Shown in pieces: positions 17,043 through 28,262 of a stretch of DNA of 40,399 nt. The stretch spans positions 1 through 40,399 of the forward strand of contig NZ_FQZS01000025.1 in assembly GCF_900142105.1 (NCBI RefSeq). Direction: 5' to 3'. The notes under the pieces were generated by a model that ran no database searches, had not been told where the DNA came from, and saw only the letters and a list, made by a program, of their open reading frames with translations. This stretch comes from Lutispora thermophila DSM 19022. GTDB lineage: Bacteria; Bacillota; Clostridia; Lutisporales; Lutisporaceae. A program made the position numbers and the translations under genes. Numbering within the stretch: position 1 is the first letter of the stretch; every line of letters begins with the position of its first letter.

Positions 17043-17751
17043 ACTTACATGCTATAATAACCTTCCTATTCGGCTCTTCCCCTTCGCTATATGTAAAAAC
17101 ATCAGGGTGATTTTGCAAAGTAGAATGTATTATTCTTCTCTCATATGGATTCATGGGCTCCAGCTCGACCTTCTTTCTTGTCTTAGCCACTCTGTCAGCA
17201 AGCCTGTTTGCAAGCCTTACGAGAGTCTCTTCCCTCTTTTTTCTGTAATTCTCAGTATCCAACACAACTCTTACATAATCATCTTTACCATTATTCTTAT
17301 TGACAACAAGGCTTACTAAATATTGGAGAGAATCCAATGTCTGCCCTCTTTTTCCGATAACCATTCCCATTTTAGGACCGATAAGGTTTATATAAAGTCC
17401 TGCATCTGTATATTTTATCTTTATTTCTGATTTAATATCCATAGCATTGAGAACATCTCTCAGAAACTTATAGGCAACTTCTTTTTCTTCTTTCTTATCA
17501 TCATGCTTTTTACTTATGGTAGTTGTTTTCTCTTGTGCAAGCGCTTCTTCTTTTACAGGAAATTCTTCTTTTTTCTCTTCCTTTACTGTAACCTTTACTT
17601 TAGCAAGCCTGCTCCCTAATATTCCAAACAATCCTTTGCTAGGTTGTTCCAATATTTCTATATCTACTTTATCCTTAGATATATTTAATTCCTGCAAAGC
17701 CAGCTCTACCGCTTCTTCAATAGTTTTTGCCGTCTTCTCTACCCATCTCAT
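17041..17751 (-). CDS. jag: RNA-binding protein Jag/KhpB
   Basis: 236-residue RNA-binding protein with Jag-N (residues 1-50), KH (about 95-160; MVIGKRGQTLDSLQYL) and R3H (about 175-236; NPYERRIIHSTLQNHPDV) domains. A charged, low-complexity linker rich in K/E lies at 55-92. KhpB/Jag is linked to control of cell division and wall synthesis. It directly abuts yidC, the conserved spoIIIJ-jag pair. Confidence 0.95.
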   Translation of the reverse strand: MRWVEKTAKTIEEAVELALQELNISKDKVDIEILEQPSKGLFGILGSRLAKVKVTVKEEKKEEFPVKEEALAQEKTTTISKKHDDKKEEKEVAYKFLRDVLNAMDIKSEIKIKYTDAGLYINLIGPKMGMVIGKRGQTLDSLQYLVSLVVNKNNGKDDYVRVVLDTENYRKKREETLVRLANRLADRVAKTRKKVELEPMNPYERRIIHSTLQNHPDVFTYSEGEEPNRKVIIACK

Positions 17752-18417
17752 TTAATTTTCGCCTCCCTTATGACCAAAGGTCATCCTGGTCATAATATAC
17801 TGCTGCACTATAGTAAATATGTTACCGATTACCCAATACAAAGCTATTCCAGAGGGGAACTTTAAAGTAAACCATCCAATCATCAGTGGCATTATAATAC
17901 TCATGCTCTTCATTGAAGGATCTACATTACCTTTCGCTGACATCATAGTAGTTTGTAAATAAGTCGTAGCAGCTGATAATACAGGAAGAATATACAACTG
18001 GTCCGGTTTTCCTAAGTCTGCCAGCCACCAGAAGCTTTTAGCTATAGCATCAAATTCTTCGGGAGTAAACACAAACTTAGTAGGATTTTGCAGAACACCA
18101 AATAAAGCTATAATAATGGGAAACTGTATAAGAAGCGGTAAACAACCAGAAGCAGGATTATAATTATGCTCCTTATATAACTCCAATAGCTTTTCATTCA
18201 TCTTCTCAGGATTATTTTTGTACTTATTTTGAATTTCTTTTATTTTTGGGTTAAGCTCATTCATTATCTTAGTTGATTGAGTTTGTTTGATATTGATAGG
18301 CAACAACAAAATTCTAGTTAGGATAGTAAATATTATTATGGCATAGCCATAGCTTCCTGTAAAATCGAATATGATCTTCAGTAGCGCACCAAATGGTCTG
18401 GATATTACATCTAACAA
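17752..18417 (-). CDS. yidC: Membrane protein insertase YidC/SpoIIIJ
   Basis: Inserts and folds inner-membrane proteins; in B. subtilis SpoIIIJ is also needed for forespore development. 221 residues, with a conserved five-helix core. Landmarks are the helix after GSYGYAI, the cytoplasmic coiled hairpin (QTQSTKIMNELNPKIKEIQNKYKNNPEKM, about 45-75), CLPLLIQFPI, and the C-terminal helix pair PSGIALYWVIGNIFTI. It lacks an obvious lipoprotein signal at the start, as in some Clostridia. It abuts jag. Confidence 0.95.
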   Translation of the reverse strand: MLDVISRPFGALLKIIFDFTGSYGYAIIIFTILTRILLLPINIKQTQSTKIMNELNPKIKEIQNKYKNNPEKMNEKLLELYKEHNYNPASGCLPLLIQFPIIIALFGVLQNPTKFVFTPEEFDAIAKSFWWLADLGKPDQLYILPVLSAATTYLQTTMMSAKGNVDPSMKSMSIIMPLMIGWFTLKFPSGIALYWVIGNIFTIVQQYIMTRMTFGHKGGEN

Positions 18418-18501
18418 AACATCTCCCCCTATAATTAGACTAATACTATTTCAAAATGATATACCACTAGGACAACAGTCTTTAAGGCAAAATCCAATAA
18501 A

Positions 18502-18711
18502 TTATGGTACAGGATCATATCCTCCCGGGTTAAATGGATGGCATTTCAATATTCTCTTTATTCCCAAAAATGTACCTTTTATACTCCCATATTTCTTCAC
18601 TGCTTCAAGGGTATAATTGGAACATGTAGGTATAAATCGGCACTTTCCCGGGCTTATGGGGGATATAATCAATTGGTATGCTCTTATTAAAAATATAATT
18701 GCATGTTTCAT
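18502..18711 (-). CDS. yidD: Membrane protein insertion efficiency factor YidD
   Basis: 69 residues, the standard small Yid[33 protein letters not shown] followed by [12 protein letters not shown]. It assists YidC. The start codon overlaps the rnpA stop (TAATG), so the two are coupled. Confidence 0.95.
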   Translation of the reverse strand: MKHAIIFLIRAYQLIISPISPGKCRFIPTCSNYTLEAVKKYGSIKGTFLGIKRILKCHPFNPGGYDPVP

Positions 18712-19058
18712 TATTCAACATCTTCCTTAAAGAGCCTGGCCCTTTTCACAGCGTTTATCATTTCTCTTTCAATGTCATAATAACTTGCTTCACTGCTCTT
18801 CGGCCTTGCTGTAAATACAATGAGATATCCTGGTTTTATTTTATCACTTATTTTTCTAAAATTCTCTCTCATCAATCTCTTAACACGATTTCTTTTTACG
18901 CTATTTCCTATTTTTTTGCTAACTGAATATCCTACTTTATTAGTATCTTCATTATTTTTTAAAACATAAAGCACCAAGCAGCTCTCAGCATAATATTTCC
19001 CTTTTGAATAAACTTTTTTGAACAAGTAATTTTTCTTTATTTTTTCGGGGACTTTCAT
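18711..19058 (-). CDS. rnpA: Ribonuclease P protein component
   Basis: Protein subunit of RNase P, which removes 5' leaders of pre-tRNAs. 115 residues from ATG 19058, chosen because GGAGG is well spaced there; a frame extension to 19082 has no site. The RNR motif is visible as [15 protein letters not shown] at about 53-67. It lies between rpmH and yidD. Confidence 0.95.
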   Translation of the reverse strand: MKVPEKIKKNYLFKKVYSKGKYYAESCLVLYVLKNNEDTNKVGYSVSKKIGNSVKRNRVKRLMRENFRKISDKIKPGYLIVFTARPKSSEASYYDIEREMINAVKRARLFKEDVE

Positions 19059-19088
19059 AGTGTTCCTCCACAATTGAGGCATGTAGAG

Positions 19089-19112
19089 AAAAAGGCCACA
19101 ATAAGCGGCCTT
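19089..19112 (-). terminator. Partial terminator between rpmH and rnpA
   Basis: On the minus strand AAGGCC and GGCCTT flank a 9-base loop, with a T-run after the stem. It starts at the rpmH stop codon. A leaky terminator here would give more L34 than RnpA, as usual for this operon. Confidence 0.7.
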
Positions 19113-19245
19113 ATACTGTTAATCTCTTTCTACCTTTTCTTCTTCTTCTCTTTAAAACGTTTCTGCCATTCAAAGTACTCATTCTTTGTCTAAATCCATG
19201 AACTTTTTTTCGTTGTCTCTTCTTAGGTTGATAAGTTCTAAGCAC
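19111..19245 (-). CDS. rpmH: 50S ribosomal protein L34
   Basis: A 44-residue, very basic protein read from the minus strand: start [19 protein letters not shown], end KGRKRLTV. This is full-length L34. The start is GTG at 19243-19245 with GGGGGGTG five bases upstream. First gene of rpmH-rnpA-yidD-yidC-jag, divergent from dnaA. Confidence 0.96.
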   Translation of the reverse strand: MLRTYQPKKRQRKKVHGFRQRMSTLNGRNVLKRRRRKGRKRLTV

Positions 19246-19730
19246 TGCTACACCCCCCAACGATTATCTGTATATCAATATGCATATTAAGCATAATACG
19301 CCACCGTACACTAAAATTATATATATATTAATATTTACTGTCAAGAAATTTAAGATGAATCAAACACTCATCCATGTCAAATATATATTTACTTCCTGTG
19401 GATAACTTTCAAAATCCAATTGAATTCCCCTTTTTTATTTGCTAATATAAATCTATAATTGTGTATAACTTTTTGATTTAATTATTTTATTCACAACATG
19501 TGTATAAATCTGTGTATAACTAATATATTTTGTGTATTAATTTTTATAATTTAGTCTATAATCTAATGAAATCAATTTTAACCAACTAGTGGATTTTGTT
19601 AATATTTTTTTTGCCCAATTTGTGGACAAATAACATTTTAAATATTATATTAACATTTTATCAATATTTTATACACAATAGCTTTTGATAAGTTAGCATT
19701 GTTTTAATATACACTATGAGGAGGATGGAA
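19246..19730. other. oriC: rpmH-dnaA intergenic region, origin part 1 (oriC)
   Basis: A 485-base, AT-rich region between divergent rpmH and dnaA with a DnaA-box cluster: perfect TGTGGATAA at 19397-19405; near-perfect TGTGTATAA at 19460-19468, 19499-19507 and 19511-19519; TGTGGACAA at 19621-19629; TTATACACA at 19669-19677. All but the last point the same way. The gene order and the switch of coding strand here support the chromosomal origin. Confidence 0.88.
19316..19344 (-). promoter_or_regulatory. Consensus sigma-A promoter of rpmH
   Basis: On the minus strand TTGACA, exactly 17 bases, TATAAT: perfect consensus. The transcript has a leader of roughly 60-70 bases before rpmH. Confidence 0.85.
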
Positions 19731-21065
19731 ATGAACCCCCAGAATTTTGAAATTTGGGATAAAACACTTGATATTATTAAAGTAGAACTGACAGAAGTGA
19801 GTTTCAATACTTGGCTAAAATCTATAACACCAATATTAATCAAAGACGATATGATTATTTTCCATGTCCCTGATGATTTTACAAAGGGAATCATTGAAAC
19901 CAGATATGCTACTCTTATAAAAAATGCTCTAAAACAAGTAACTTCAAAAAATATTGACATCAAACTGACAGTAAATGAGACAGAAGCTGATATTCAAAAT
20001 TATGACAATGCTACAGGTAAAAAAGAAACAGAAGAATTGGTAAATACTTCCCTAAATCCCAGATACACCTTTGATACCTTTGTCGTCGGAAACAGCAACA
20101 GGCTTGCTCATGCTGCCTCTGTTGCAGTAGCTGAATCTCCGGCAAAGGCTTATAATCCTCTATTTATATACGGCGGTGTTGGATTAGGGAAAACCCATCT
20201 CATGCATGCAATTGGCCATTATGCTTTAAATCAAAATAAAAAAACAAAAGTAGTGTATGTATCTTCCGAAACCTTTACAAATGAATTGATAAACTCAATC
20301 AGAGACGATAGGAATATTGAATTCAGAAACAAATACAGAAATATTGACATACTGCTGATTGACGATATTCAATTCATTGCGGGTAAAGAAAGAACTCAGG
20401 AAGAATTTTTCCATACATTTAATTCATTATATGAAGCAAACAAGCAAATAATCATATCCAGTGATAGACCTCCAAAGGAAATCCCAACTCTTGAGGACAG
20501 GCTTAGATCAAGATTTGAATGGGGGCTTATTGCAGATATTCAGCCTCCTGACTTAGAAACCAGAATTGCTATATTAAAGAAAAAAGCCAAGCTTGAAAAT
20601 CTTGTAGTACCTGACGATGTGCTTCTATATATAGCTAAAAAGATTTTATCAAACATAAGAGAACTTGAGGGTGCATTGATCAGAATAGTTGCATATTCAT
20701 CCCTTACCAACAGGGAAATAAATGAAGAGCTGGCAGCTGAAGCTTTAAAAGATATAATATCCAACTCGAAACCTAAATTTATTACTCCAACTTTGATAAA
20801 GGAAAAGGTGGCCGAGTACTTCAATATTAAAATAGAAGAATTTAATGCAAAAAAAAGAACAAAATCCATCGTATATCCCAGACAGATTGCAATGTATCTA
20901 TGCCGTGAATTGACTGACCTTTCTCTTCCAAAGATTGGTGAAGAGTTTGGAAGGGACCACACCACTATAATGCATGCTTGCGATAAAATATCATCTGATA
21001 TTGAAATAGACCCTGAACTAAAAAATATAATAAACGATCTTATAAAAAAGATCGAAAGTACTTAA
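19731..21065 (+). CDS. dnaA: Chromosomal replication initiator DnaA
   Basis: AAA+ initiator that binds DnaA boxes and opens the origin. 444 residues from ATG 19731, chosen because GAGGAGG lies 6 bases before it. Domain I 1-80, short linker, AAA+ domain with [10 protein letters not shown] (Walker A) and [14 protein letters not shown] (Walker B), and C-terminal domain IV with the DnaA signature [14 protein letters not shown]. First gene of the right arm, flanked on both sides by DnaA boxes. Confidence 0.98.
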   Translation: MNPQNFEIWDKTLDIIKVELTEVSFNTWLKSITPILIKDDMIIFHVPDDFTKGIIETRYATLIKNALKQVTSKNIDIKLTVNETEADIQNYDNATGKKETEELVNTSLNPRYTFDTFVVGNSNRLAHAASVAVAESPAKAYNPLFIYGGVGLGKTHLMHAIGHYALNQNKKTKVVYVSSETFTNELINSIRDDRNIEFRNKYRNIDILLIDDIQFIAGKERTQEEFFHTFNSLYEANKQIIISSDRPPKEIPTLEDRLRSRFEWGLIADIQPPDLETRIAILKKKAKLENLVVPDDVLLYIAKKILSNIRELEGALIRIVAYSSLTNREINEELAAEALKDIISNSKPKFITPTLIKEKVAEYFNIKIEEFNAKKRTKSIVYPRQIAMYLCRELTDLSLPKIGEEFGRDHTTIMHACDKISSDIEIDPELKNIINDLIKKIEST

Positions 21066-21293
21066 TAAGTTGTTGATAAACTGATTATAAGCTGTTGATA
21101 TTTATATTCTCAAAAATATCTACAAAAAGATATGCCATAGATACTATTTACTTTTCAACAATCTATCAACAGCTAAAATTAAGTTATATACTTGTTTCCA
21201 TTACTTTTTAACAAATTAACAACCCCTATTACTATTACTAGTAATATATTTTATATATTTAATAAATCAGAAAAAAACGGAGGTTATCCACAA
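21066..21293. other. oriC: dnaA-dnaN intergenic region, origin part 2
   Basis: AT-rich interval with degenerate boxes (TGTTGATAA at 21071-21079; further TGTTGAT and ATCAACA copies at about 21093 and 21163-21176) and a perfect TTATCCACA at 21284-21292. In B. subtilis unwinding occurs at the dnaA-dnaN side, so this may hold the unwinding element (inference). Confidence 0.75.
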
Positions 21294-22385
21294 ATGAGAA
21301 TAATAACAGACAAATCCACGTTGTTGGAAAGCATAAATATTGTTCAAAAAGCAGTGCCTTCTAAAACAACTCTTCCAATACTGGAAGGCATTTTATTTCA
21401 AGCAAAGAACGGAAAATTAACCCTTGTTTCAACAGATCTTGAAATGGGAATTGAAACCACATCAAATGTAGATGTTATAGAACAAGGAAGTATGGTAGTT
21501 TCATCAAAAATAGTTGGAGAAATAGTAAGAAAGCTCCCTGATTCAGATATAGAAATTGAAACCAGAGATAACTTTATCCACATAAAGAGTGAAAATTCTG
21601 AATTCAAAGTATTATCTCTGTCCACAGAAGAATTTCCTGAACTTCCTACTGTAAGCAGGGATAAGGGATTGAGCTTGACTAGTTCAATGCTTAAGGAAAT
21701 GATAAAGCAAACCATCGTAGCTGTTTCCAATGATGAAATAAGGCCTATCTTGACGGGAGTCTTGATGGAAGTAAATGGAAATCAAGTAACCATGGTGGCC
21801 CTTGATGGATTTAGAATGGCTGTTAGGGTGGCAAGCGCTTTAAATGATGAGAACTTTAAGGCAGTAATCCCGGGAAAGACTTTGGTAGAAATAGGGAAAA
21901 TATTAAATGATAATGAAGATCCGGTTAATATTTTTATTTCAAAAAATCAAATACTATTCCATATAGGAGATACAACCGTTACTTCAAGGCTTCTTGAAGG
22001 TGAGTTCATAAATTATAAGCAGTTGCTTCCTACTGAATACAAAACAAAAATAGTCTTAAAGAAGGATAGTCTATTGGATGCATGCGATAGAGCGGCATTG
22101 TTTGCTAAAGATTCCAATAACAGTATCAAGTTTGAGATATATGATGATGTTATGAACATTAAATCAAACAGCGATAACGGAGATGTTCATGAGCAATTGA
22201 ACATATCCAAAACTGGTGATGATATTGAAATAGCTTTTAATCCAAAGTATTTAATGGATGCATTAAAGGTTATAAATAAAGAAGATATTGCAGTAGAGTT
22301 TACAACAAGCGTCAGCCCAAGTATAATCAAACCTCTTAATGATTCCGAGTTCTTATATTTAGTATTGCCTGTGCGAAGAAGATAA
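21294..22385 (+). CDS. dnaN: DNA polymerase III beta subunit (sliding clamp)
   Basis: Ring-shaped processivity clamp for the replicative polymerase. 363 residues from ATG 21294 (MRIITDKSTLL), with GGAGG 21279-21283. Three clamp domains, with KTTLPILEGILF in the first, IRPILTGVLMEVNGNQVTMVALDGFRMAV in the second, and the terminal YLVLPVRRR (the last residues form the partner-binding pocket). The 10 bases between site and start are almost exactly a DnaA box. Confidence 0.98.
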   Translation: MRIITDKSTLLESINIVQKAVPSKTTLPILEGILFQAKNGKLTLVSTDLEMGIETTSNVDVIEQGSMVVSSKIVGEIVRKLPDSDIEIETRDNFIHIKSENSEFKVLSLSTEEFPELPTVSRDKGLSLTSSMLKEMIKQTIVAVSNDEIRPILTGVLMEVNGNQVTMVALDGFRMAVRVASALNDENFKAVIPGKTLVEIGKILNDNEDPVNIFISKNQILFHIGDTTVTSRLLEGEFINYKQLLPTEYKTKIVLKKDSLLDACDRAALFAKDSNNSIKFEIYDDVMNIKSNSDNGDVHEQLNISKTGDDIEIAFNPKYLMDALKVINKEDIAVEFTTSVSPSIIKPLNDSEFLYLVLPVRRR

Positions 22386-22400
22386 AAGAAGGTGAAAGAT

Positions 22401-22607
22401 TTGTTGGAAATAAAAATAGAAACAGAATATATAAAACTTGACCAGTTTCTTAAATTTGCAGGATTGGTGAACACCGGTGGAGAAGCAAAGAATATCATAG
22501 CGGAAGGAAAGGTCATGGTTAATGGTGAAGTAGAAACAGCAAGAGGAAAAAAGCTGAGAATTGATGATGTAATTGAGATAGACGGGCGCAAATATAAGAT
22601 AGTATAA
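22401..22607 (+). CDS. rlbA: S4-domain ribosome maturation protein RlbA (YaaA)
   Basis: 68-residue S4-like RNA-binding protein; the conserved LDQFLKFAGLVNTGGEAKN and VMVNGEVETARGKKLR are the S4 fold. Relatives act in ribosome assembly. The likely start is TTG 22401, with GAAGGTG 6 bases upstream; GTG 22392 overlaps the site. Ten bases precede the recF frame. Confidence 0.92.
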   Translation: MLEIKIETEYIKLDQFLKFAGLVNTGGEAKNIIAEGKVMVNGEVETARGKKLRIDDVIEIDGRKYKIV

Positions 22608-22626
22608 CTGTCAGGGAGTGCTTTTA

Positions 22627-23733
22627 TTGAATATAGAGAGCATATACTTACTGAATTTCAGAAATTATAGTGAACAGTATATAGAATTGGATCCGGGTTT
22701 AAATATATTTTATGGTGAAAATGCTCAAGGCAAAACCAATATTGTAGAAGCAGTTTATTTGCTCACCATGGGTAAATCCCATAGAACCAATAAATATAAT
22801 GAACTGGTTAAATGGGATGAAAATGATACTCGCATACGAATTCGATTCAAAAAAGAAGATTTCCAATATGATATCGATTATATGCTCAAGAGAAATCAAA
22901 AAAAGCAGATAAAAGTAAATGACATTAGATTGGATAAGTTGAGCGATATAATCGGTAAGCTAAATACTGTTATTTTTTCTCCTGATCATATGAAAATAAT
23001 AAAGGAAGGGCCATCGGAAAGAAGAAAGTTTATTGATTCCATATTATCTCAGACAAAACCTAAATATTACTATAACCTTAGTCAGTATCTAAAGGTTTTA
23101 GCTCAAAGAAATATTTTATTGAGCAGTGATAAAAATAATTCAATAGAAAAATATTTGGACATATGGGATAATCAATTAGTAGACTATGGCTCTAAGATTA
23201 TTTTAGAAAGGCAATTATTCATAAGTGAAATAGATAAGAAAGCATGGGAAATTAATAAGGAACTGTCAGGAGGCAGAGAAAACTTTCACTTAAGATATAT
23301 GCCTTCTGTAGCTGAAAATAAACATGATATTAAAGATATAAAAGAAGCCTTTGAAAAAAAGATTACGGAATCAAGAGCTGTAGATATCAAGAGAGGTACC
23401 ACTAATTATGGACCCCATAGAGATGAGCTTAATCTATATATTAATGATAAAGAAGTTAGAAACTATGGATCCCAAGGTCAGCAAAGATCTGCACTATTAT
23501 CTTTGAAGATTTCAGAAATGGATTATATAAAAGATGAAATTGGATCTATGCCAATTTTACTGCTTGATGATGTTTTTTCTGAATTAGATAAAACCAGGCA
23601 GGGTTTTTTAATTTCATTCATAAAAAATGTGCAAGTAATTCTTACATGCACTGAATATGAAAATTTATATTTAGGGGACAAGTCTGGATATAAAGTTTTT
23701 TATGTAAAAAGTGGAAAAGTATACAGTGAGTAA
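22627..23733 (+). CDS. recF: DNA repair protein RecF
   Basis: An SMC-like ATPase that helps load RecA at gaps. About 368 residues from TTG 22627 (AGGGAG nine bases upstream; GTG 22618 is too close to it). Walker A GENAQGKTNIVEA at about 30-42, the signature around YGSQGQQRSALLSLK, and Walker B PILLLDDVFSELD. Part of the dnaA-dnaN-rlbA-recF series. Confidence 0.96.
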   Translation: MNIESIYLLNFRNYSEQYIELDPGLNIFYGENAQGKTNIVEAVYLLTMGKSHRTNKYNELVKWDENDTRIRIRFKKEDFQYDIDYMLKRNQKKQIKVNDIRLDKLSDIIGKLNTVIFSPDHMKIIKEGPSERRKFIDSILSQTKPKYYYNLSQYLKVLAQRNILLSSDKNNSIEKYLDIWDNQLVDYGSKIILERQLFISEIDKKAWEINKELSGGRENFHLRYMPSVAENKHDIKDIKEAFEKKITESRAVDIKRGTTNYGPHRDELNLYINDKEVRNYGSQGQQRSALLSLKISEMDYIKDEIGSMPILLLDDVFSELDKTRQGFLISFIKNVQVILTCTEYENLYLGDKSGYKVFYVKSGKVYSE

Positions 23734-23765
23734 ATAAAAGGTTATAATAAGGGGAGGAACTGTTT

Positions 23766-25978
<2,213 letters not shown>

Positions 25979-25982
25979 TTTT

Positions 25983-25993
25983 AAGGTTTCTGA
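25983..25993 (+). terminator. Left arm of the gyrB terminator, separated by the IS
   Basis: AAGGTTTCTGA is the exact complement of TCAGAAACCTT at 27597-27607, which is followed by a long T-rich tract. Together they would be an 11-bp terminator stem; the IS (26004-27588) lies in its loop. Confidence 0.7.
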
Positions 25994-26068
25994 GATTTTG
26001 ATATGCTCCCCTTGTGGTAGACAGTTTAAATAATAAAAACTGTGTACTACAAGTAGGAGTATATTTTT

Positions 26069-26620
26069 ATGAGAGGAAAAAATAAATTTTCAACAAATGA
26101 GAAACTTAAATATGTTCTTAGATGTATAGAAGGAAAAGATTCCATTACGCATACTGTTTCTTTGATTGGAATAAGTAATACAGCTTTGAGACAATGGATT
26201 CGCAATTATCAATCCTTAGGTATTGAAGTACTAAATACTAAAAATAAGAATTCTAGTTATCCTGCAGAATTGAAAGAAAAAGCTGTAAAAGACTATCTGG
26301 CTGGCTATTGCTCTCAGTCAGATATATGTAAGAAATACGGATTGCGATCAAAATCAATGTTTCAAAAGAATAACTATGATGAGACAGCTCAGAAATATCA
26401 AGTATCTTACCAGCAGGTTTATACATGGACAAATAAGTATAAAAGCGGCGGTGTTGAAGCCCTGCAGGATAAAAGAGGAAAGAGAAAAAATGAGAATGAA
26501 ATGTCCGAACAGGAGAAGCTAAGGGTACAAAACAAACTGCTTGAAGCTGAAAATCGTAGAAAGCAAATGGAAATAGATTTCCTAAAAAAACTCAACGAGG
26601 TAGAAAGGGGGCAGTACTAA
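26069..26620 (+). CDS. IS3-family transposase OrfA
   Basis: 183 residues with two helix-turn-helix regions (residues about 7-60 and 90-135: DETAQKYQVSYQQVYTWTNKYKSGGVEAL) and a C-terminal leucine-zipper-like helix (KLRVQNKLLEAENRRKQMEIDFLKK). It binds the IS ends. A slippery A AAA AAA lies near its 3' end; a -1 shift there enters the orfB frame, which is open back to this point. RBS TAGGAG before ATG. Confidence 0.9.
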   Translation: MRGKNKFSTNEKLKYVLRCIEGKDSITHTVSLIGISNTALRQWIRNYQSLGIEVLNTKNKNSSYPAELKEKAVKDYLAGYCSQSDICKKYGLRSKSMFQKNNYDETAQKYQVSYQQVYTWTNKYKSGGVEALQDKRGKRKNENEMSEQEKLRVQNKLLEAENRRKQMEIDFLKKLNEVERGQY

Positions 26621-26628
26621 GCCAGGTA

Positions 26629-27511
26629 ATGTATGAAACTATTTATCTGACTATACAAGAACTTCATAATACTAAGGCATACCCAATCACAGAGTTATGT
26701 GATTTAGCAGGAATACAACGTTCATCATATTACAAATGGCTTAATAGAAAAGAAAGCAATAATGAACAATTTAATAAGATTCTACTACCTCTAATCAAAG
26801 ATGCGTACTAAGAGAAAAATGGTATTTTGGGATATAGGCAGATGACAATCAAGTTGAACCGAGAAAACGATTTCCATGTAAACAACAAGAAAATCTATAG
26901 GCTTATGAGAATACTCAACTTAAAGTCTGTGTGTCGCAAAAAAAAGAAAGAGTTACATCAGATCAACACTTGAAATTACTGCAGAAAATATACTAAACAG
27001 AGAATTTTATGCAGATACATTCGGTAAGAAGTGGCTTACTGATGTGACTGAAATGAAATATGGTGTTAACAATAAAGCTTATCTTAGTGCAATACTGGAT
27101 CTTGGTGATAAAAGCGTTGTATCCTTTGTGCTTGGGTACTCAAATAATAATGAACTGGTATTTAGGACATTTGATATTGCTCATGAGAAATATCAAAATG
27201 CAAAACCTATATTTCACAGTGACAGAGGCTTTCAATATACAACAAAAGCATTTAAGAAAAAGCTGGATGATGCAGGAATGATTCAGAGCATGTCACGTGT
27301 ATCCCGCTGCATAGATAATGGGCCAATGAAGGCATTCTGGGGGATGCTGAAATCTGAAATGTACCATTTAAAAAGATTCAATTCTTACGATGAACTGGAA
27401 GCATCAGTCATCGATTACATAGATTATTACAATAACCATCGTTATCAGAGAAGATTAAATTGCATGACCCCAATGGAATACAGACAATATCTGATGAATC
27501 AGGCTGTATAA
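26629..27511 (+). pseudogene. IS3-family transposase OrfB, broken
   Basis: The integrase (rve) half of the transposase. It is interrupted by a TAA at 26809-26811 (in the ...KDAY*EKNGILGYRQM region, where relatives have a sense codon). It is also broken by a frameshift in an A8 run near 26938-26945; seven A restore the frame. After the shift the DDE core is intact: WLTDVTEMKY, FHSDRGFQYT, DNGPMKAFWGMLKSE, ending in YNNHRYQRRLNCMTPMEYR. Two independent lesions suggest an old insertion. Confidence 0.92.
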
Positions 27512-27512
27512 A

Positions 27513-27560
27513 AATGACGCCAACCAAAATTGTTGGTTGACGTCATAGTTAGTTTTTTAT
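27513..27560 (+). terminator. Terminator inside the IS after orfB
   Basis: An imperfect long stem (ATGACGCCAACCAA with TTGGTTGACGTCAT, one mismatch) with a 5-base loop and a downstream T-run (AGTTTTTTATTTTT). Confidence 0.8.
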
Positions 27561-27596
27561 TTTTCCACTGTCTACTTGACAGGGAGCACTTCATTT

Positions 27597-27625
27597 TCAG
27601 AAACCTTTTTTATTTATTTTTTATA
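27597..27625 (+). terminator. Right arm and U-tract of the original gyrB terminator
   Basis: TCAGAAACCTT followed by TTTTATTTATTTTTTAT, complementary to 25983-25993 on the other side of the IS. Confidence 0.65.
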
Positions 27626-27679
27626 TGAAATACTATAAACTAAACTTATATACATTTGAAAATAAATGGAGGTAGTATC

Positions 27680-28099
27680 ATGGCATATGATAGTTCTGAT
27701 GTGGCTAAGGCAGCTATAAATCTTGCCATATCTTCAAGGGCTTCAGAAGAAGCCATAATAAAGGAGCTTAAAAGCAGAAAAATATTGGGTGTTGCAGTAG
27801 ATATAGGCGGTGATTTCAATTCTTCTATTCCTAAAATAATTGAGAGGGCAGTTGTAGCAGCTAAAAGAAGCGGCATAATAACGGAATGTCATGTCCATGA
27901 AGGAGCTGTTGCAGGGGCAACAAGGGAAGTTTTAGGGCAAATAAGCATGAAAGCAAACGGATATAGTATAGGCGGTAAAATAGGCATAGCCAGATCTGGA
28001 GAACATTTAAGCATATGCATATTTATGAGTATAGGTTTACTCTATTTAAACGATGTGGTTATAGCATTGGCCCATAGGGCTATACCTGAGCTTAAATAA
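27680..28099 (+). CDS. HutP family RNA-binding antiterminator-like protein
   Basis: 139 residues from ATG 27680 (GGAGG upstream). The pattern follows B. subtilis HutP, an L-histidine- and Mg2+-dependent RNA-binding antiterminator of the hut operon: IIERAVVAAKRSGIITE, then HVHEGAVAGATREVLGQI (histidines at the metal/ligand site region), GKIGIARSGEHLSICIFMSIG, and a C-terminal VVIALAHRAI. No hut gene is nearby. Instead it precedes an ABC transporter operon whose leader has UAG triplets and a terminator, so that operon may be its target (inference). Confidence 0.85.
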   Translation: MAYDSSDVAKAAINLAISSRASEEAIIKELKSRKILGVAVDIGGDFNSSIPKIIERAVVAAKRSGIITECHVHEGAVAGATREVLGQISMKANGYSIGGKIGIARSGEHLSICIFMSIGLLYLNDVVIALAHRAIPELK

Positions 28100-28119
28100 A
28101 CTTTATACATAATAAACTA

Positions 28120-28148
28120 TTGACAATTTAATGGAATTCTTATAGAAT
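28120..28148 (+). promoter_or_regulatory. Sigma-A promoter of the TrpXYZ-type operon
   Basis: TTGACA (28120-28125), 17 bases, TAGAAT (28143-28148). Transcription would start near 28155, giving a leader of about 180 bases. Confidence 0.75.
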
Positions 28149-28186
28149 CATATTCATATTTATTAATGTTATCAATGGACAGCATT

Positions 28187-28243
28187 ATGGTTTTCTATTG
28201 GAAGCCATATCATCATATGGATTGTAGTTTGGTAGAATGGTAG
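28187..28243 (+). CDS. Possible leader peptide rich in aromatic codons
   Basis: A reading frame MVFYWKPYHHMDCSLVEW, 18 codons, with 2 Trp, 2 Tyr and 1 Phe; the last sense codon before TAG is Trp. It lies inside the leader of a transporter family linked to tryptophan and tyrosine. The ribosome site is weak (TGGA seven bases before the ATG), so translation is uncertain. It may equally be chance, since the stop codon is one of the regular UAG triplets. Confidence 0.3.
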   Translation: MVFYWKPYHHMDCSLVEW

Positions 28244-28262
28244 TTTACAGTATGTTTTGTCT

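Larger units (their letters stand above)
26004..27588 (+). mobile_element. Insertion sequence, IS3 family (IS150-like), degenerate
   Basis: About 1585 bases. Imperfect terminal inverted repeats begin TGCTCCC and share TAGACAGT (left 26004-26025, right 27567-27588). The ends are TG...CA as usual for IS3. Two frames, orfA and orfB, overlap by the -1 frame logic at an A7 run (26584-26590). OrfB has a stop and a frameshift, so the copy cannot transpose by itself. No clear target duplication is visible. Confidence 0.9.

Noticed and set aside
19700-19730. Promoter immediately before dnaA
   Set aside because: TTGATA and TAATAT are only about 14 bases apart; no reliable pair could be assigned.
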